This document shows, one piece after another, positions 61,784 through 64,000 of a stretch of 64,000 nucleotides of DNA (the first letter of the stretch is position 1; every line of letters starts with the position of its first letter). The notes beneath the pieces are model-generated. The model searched no databases and was not told where the DNA came from. It worked only from the letters and a program-made list of their open reading frames with translations. This DNA is from Deltaproteobacteria bacterium CG11_big_fil_rev_8_21_14_0_20_47_16. Its GTDB lineage: Bacteria > UBA10199 > GCA-002796325 > 1-14-0-20-47-16. The stretch is taken from positions 1 through 64,000 of the forward strand of contig PCXA01000015.1 of the NCBI GenBank assembly GCA_002796325.1, given 5' to 3'. The translations under genes and the position numbers were made by a program.

Positions 61784-62448
61784 GGCAACCTCCCAAGAAT
61801 GGTCTCACCTGCACGCACATTTTGATTTTTGGAAACGTTCAACACAGTGTCTATGGGAAGTAGCACATCAACACGCGATCCAAATCGAATCAAGCCACAG
61901 CGGTCACCTACTACAGCCTTATCACCCGCTTGGGCATAGCAAATGATACGTCGCGCCAACCAACCTGCTATTTGGGTAAACACAATTGGAGAACCCGAAC
62001 TGCTTTCCATATAAAAGCTATTACGCTCATTTTCTAATGAGGCTTTATCAAGAGATGCCATTAGGAATTTCCCAGGATGGTATTTTACGTCTTTGACCAC
62101 ACCTGAAACAGGAAAGCGGTTGACGTGGACATTGAGTGGCGACATGAAAATACTCACCTGTCGCATCGGTCCATTTGTAAATTCCGACTTGGCGATTTCA
62201 CAAATTTGGACCACACGGCCATCAGCAGGTGAAATCACCGCCTTGGGGTCATCGGGTATCTTGCGCCAAGGATTTCTAAAGAAATACAGGGAAAATGCAG
62301 CAAAGAAACTGGCAACCCAAGCAAGGATCGACCAGCCCAAAAGCTGTGCAATGATCGCCACAATAAAACCGCCGCCCACAAAGGGCCAGCCCTCGCGTGC
62401 AATATAGTAAGTCCGTGGGGCCGGACGATAGCATGAGTCCTGAGACAT
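61780..62448 (-). CDS. psd: Phosphatidylserine decarboxylase, short form
   Basis: 222 aa. Two N-terminal helices, P-A-D-G-R-V-V near 85, N-V-H-V-N-R near 125, and the self-cleavage site R-F-G-S-R-V near 195, where Ser becomes the pyruvoyl group. The short family form typical of delta- and alpha-proteobacteria. Confidence 0.95.
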   Translation of the reverse strand: MSQDSCYRPAPRTYYIAREGWPFVGGGFIVAIIAQLLGWSILAWVASFFAAFSLYFFRNPWRKIPDDPKAVISPADGRVVQICEIAKSEFTNGPMRQVSIFMSPLNVHVNRFPVSGVVKDVKYHPGKFLMASLDKASLENERNSFYMESSSGSPIVFTQIAGWLARRIICYAQAGDKAVVGDRCGLIRFGSRVDVLLPIDTVLNVSKNQNVRAGETILGRLP

Positions 62449-62457
62449 AGACTGAGG

Positions 62458-62486
62458 GAATTAGCATTAACCCTCTGTTTCTCCAA
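62458..62486 (-). promoter_or_regulatory. psd promoter, predicted leaderless transcript
   Basis: Minus strand: TTGGAG (62486-62481), 17-bp spacer, TAATTC (62463-62458), 9 nt to the ATG at 62448. No ribosome binding site next to the start. Confidence 0.45.
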
Positions 62487-62508
62487 CAGAATTTTAAAAG
62501 TTTTTCTT

Positions 62509-62536
62509 TTGAATTTTTACCAATTCCCCATATACT
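62509..62536 (+). promoter_or_regulatory. FHA-GGDEF promoter, predicted leaderless transcript
   Basis: TTGAAT (62509-62514), 16-bp spacer, TATACT (62531-62536), 11 nt to the ATG at 62548; no Shine-Dalgarno. Confidence 0.5.
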
Positions 62537-62547
62537 GCCCGCTCTTT

Positions 62548-63450
62548 ATGAGCAAAGACACTGCAGATCGAACGGTCATCACTGCCGTCCATGACATTAC
62601 ACCTGATTCCGAAGCCAAGCGGGCCTATATCCTGTTTCTGACAGGCCCCCTTGTTGGCAAAATCCACCTACTGGAAGAAGGAACAACTTCGATTGGCCGT
62701 AGCGGGGATGTAGACATTGCTATCAATGACACACGCATTTCCCGTCATCACATTACTATTCGCGCACATGGCAATAAAGTCTCCATTGAAGACCTTGGCA
62801 GCACAAATGGTACGTACGTCAATGGAAAGCGCATTAATGGCACAACAGAATTACGGGATGGAGACAAGATTCAGTTGAGTTCTAACACCATTTTCAAATT
62901 TGCATGGCAGGATAAGACAGAAAATATTTTTCATAAAGAACTCTACAAAATGGCTGTTTTGGACCCCGCAACCGCTCTCTACAACAAGCGATATTTTTTA
63001 GAGCGTTTTACAGAGGAGTTTAGCTTGGCAAAGCGCTCTAAATCGCCTCTCTCCATACTCATCATGGACATCGATTTTTTCAAGAAAGTCAATGATACCT
63101 ATGGTCATCTGGCAGGCGATTTGGTCCTACAACAAGTCGGTCAGCTCTTGAAAAAATTAACCCGCTACGAGGACGTCGTTGCCCGCTACGGTGGTGAAGA
63201 GTTTATTGTCCTCCTGCGAGGGAATGGTGAAGATGCCGCCTATCTAATGGCAGAGCGTATTCGCAAATCCATTGAAAGCAGCCATTTTGAATTTGAGGGA
63301 AAGCAGATTCCCGTCACCGTCAGCCTAGGTCTTTGCGCACTCCCCACAACCGACGAAAACATCACCACAGAAGCCATGATTAAAATTGCGGACGAACGAC
63401 TATACCATTCTAAAGAAAGTGGCCGTAATCGTGTCACGAGGGCCATATGA
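62548..63450 (+). CDS. FHA-domain diguanylate cyclase
   Basis: 300 aa. The FHA domain (residues 30-120) has I-G-R-S-G-D, I-S-R-H-H and S-T-N-G-T-Y-V-N-G, so it can bind phosphothreonine. The GGDEF domain (about 150-300) has A-R-Y-G-G-E-E-F and an intact inhibitory site R-Y-E-D five residues before it. So it should make c-di-GMP and be product-inhibited; a Ser/Thr kinase signal is implied but none is in the window. Start at 62548; an upstream TTG at 62509 is the -35. Confidence 0.93.
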   Translation: MSKDTADRTVITAVHDITPDSEAKRAYILFLTGPLVGKIHLLEEGTTSIGRSGDVDIAINDTRISRHHITIRAHGNKVSIEDLGSTNGTYVNGKRINGTTELRDGDKIQLSSNTIFKFAWQDKTENIFHKELYKMAVLDPATALYNKRYFLERFTEEFSLAKRSKSPLSILIMDIDFFKKVNDTYGHLAGDLVLQQVGQLLKKLTRYEDVVARYGGEEFIVLLRGNGEDAAYLMAERIRKSIESSHFEFEGKQIPVTVSLGLCALPTTDENITTEAMIKIADERLYHSKESGRNRVTRAI

Positions 63451-64000
63451 CCAACAACATCTCCGAACTTTTTTCACGCATTGCCCCCAGTTATGACAAG
63501 CTCAACCATCTACTGAGCTTCTCTCAGGATAAACGTTGGCGCAAATTGATGATTGATGCCATTACGCCCAAGCTATCGCTACGGGTTGTGGATTTATGTG
63601 CTGGCACACTTGATTGCACAGTCGCCCTACTCCGAAAATTTCCACAAGCTGAAATTGTTGCAGCTGACTTTAGCCAAGAGATGCTTGATAGGGGTATGGA
63701 AAAGGTTCCCCATGTCTTTCAAAACCATGTCAGCATTCAGTGCGTCGACGCTCTACAAATGGAATTGCCCCCACGTTCGGTTGACGTCGTGCTTTGTGCC
63801 TATGGCATGCGTAATATTCCTGACCAAAGCGCTATGTTACGCAAGATCCATACTTGGCTCGCCCCAGGTGGCGAATTGATTATTTTAGAATTCTTCCGCC
63901 CACGTACACGCTTGGCGCGATTTTTTTCAAATACCTATAGCAAATATATTTTACCAACTATCGGTGGATTGGTGTCAGGCGACAAACAAGCCTACAGCTA
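63447..64000 (+). CDS. UbiE/MenG-type quinone C-methyltransferase (3' partial)
   Basis: Runs off the right edge. M-T-N-N-I-S-E-L-F-S-R-I-A-P-S-Y-D-K-L-N-H is the family N terminus; motif I is V-D-L-C-A-G-T-L-D, with Leu in place of the usual Gly; then A-D-F-S-Q-E-M-L-D and Y-G-M-R-N-I-P-D. Methylates demethylmenaquinone or the ubiquinone precursor. Its ATG overlaps the previous stop (ATGA), implying co-transcription. Confidence 0.93.
   Translation, partial: MTNNISELFSRIAPSYDKLNHLLSFSQDKRWRKLMIDAITPKLSLRVVDLCAGTLDCTVALLRKFPQAEIVAADFSQEMLDRGMEKVPHVFQNHVSIQCVDALQMELPPRSVDVVLCAYGMRNIPDQSAMLRKIHTWLAPGGELIILEFFRPRTRLARFFSNTYSKYILPTIGGLVSGDKQAYS

Overview
The window looks like a chromosome segment of an uncultured Gram-negative bacterium of the former Deltaproteobacteria (or a neighbouring candidate lineage). 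The evidence is the gene order trpS-scpA-scpB-rluB-amidase, the block rpoN-hpf-ptsN-hprK-EIIA(Man)-HPr-EI, a complete mreBCD-mrdA-rodA cluster, TrmFO, a DacZ-type c-di-AMP cyclase, and surface proteins ending in a Gly-Cys / membrane helix / Arg tail like the myxobacterial sorting signal. Base composition is moderate, genes are tightly packed with many short overlaps, and I saw no tRNA, rRNA, IS element, phage or CRISPR. The lineage assignment is inference.

Layout. 1-3959 is the 3' end of a large Cys-rich, repeat-rich surface protein. 3962-12406 (-) holds xerD, an M49-like peptidase, an M50 peptidase, trpS, scpA, scpB, rluB and a cell-wall amidase that is split by a frameshift in an A9 tract. 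12435-20647 has an EI24/CysZ-like membrane protein, folE-trmB, a 216-bp hairpin element, dsbD with a GMC oxidoreductase, a DacZ cyclase with a 67-aa companion, and pgsA-lipB. 20700-24345 is a divergent pair: a beta-helix/thrombospondin-type-3 surface protein and a barrel-like protein, each preceded by the same 12-bp motif. 24342-28666 (-) is an unknown Cys-rich protein, hemX, hemA, trmFO. Then come trxA, the rod-shape cluster (29130-34386, -), a PpiD-like chaperone with cca and coaE (+), rpsO-pnp (-) with a structured pnp leader, and a NifS-type desulfurase with rplM-rpsI.

42626-56294 (+) is the most interesting stretch: pyrG, rpoN, hpf, a permease-free regulatory PTS (PtsN, HprK, EIIA-Man, HPr, EI), metK, a receiver-like protein that has lost its phospho-acceptor Asp, and then a very good sigma-54 promoter in front of two large proteins without signal peptides. 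The second carries RTX-type repeats, and both share an undescribed domain-like block. 56288-62448 (-) has psd, pssA, a small zinc-ribbon protein, asd, a chimeric propeller / sorting-tail / beta-barrel protein and truA. 62548 to the right edge is an FHA-GGDEF cyclase and the start of a UbiE/MenG methyltransferase.

A genome-wide theme seems visible: many monocistronic or first-in-operon genes (xerD, folE, dsbD, dacZ, pgsA, rpsO, the desulfurase, rpoN, psd, FHA-GGDEF) lack a clear Shine-Dalgarno and have a TTG-type -35 and a -10 ending only 8-12 nt before the ATG, suggesting leaderless mRNAs. Internal operon genes mostly keep clear ribosome binding sites. All functional calls rest on reading motifs by eye; no database search was possible.
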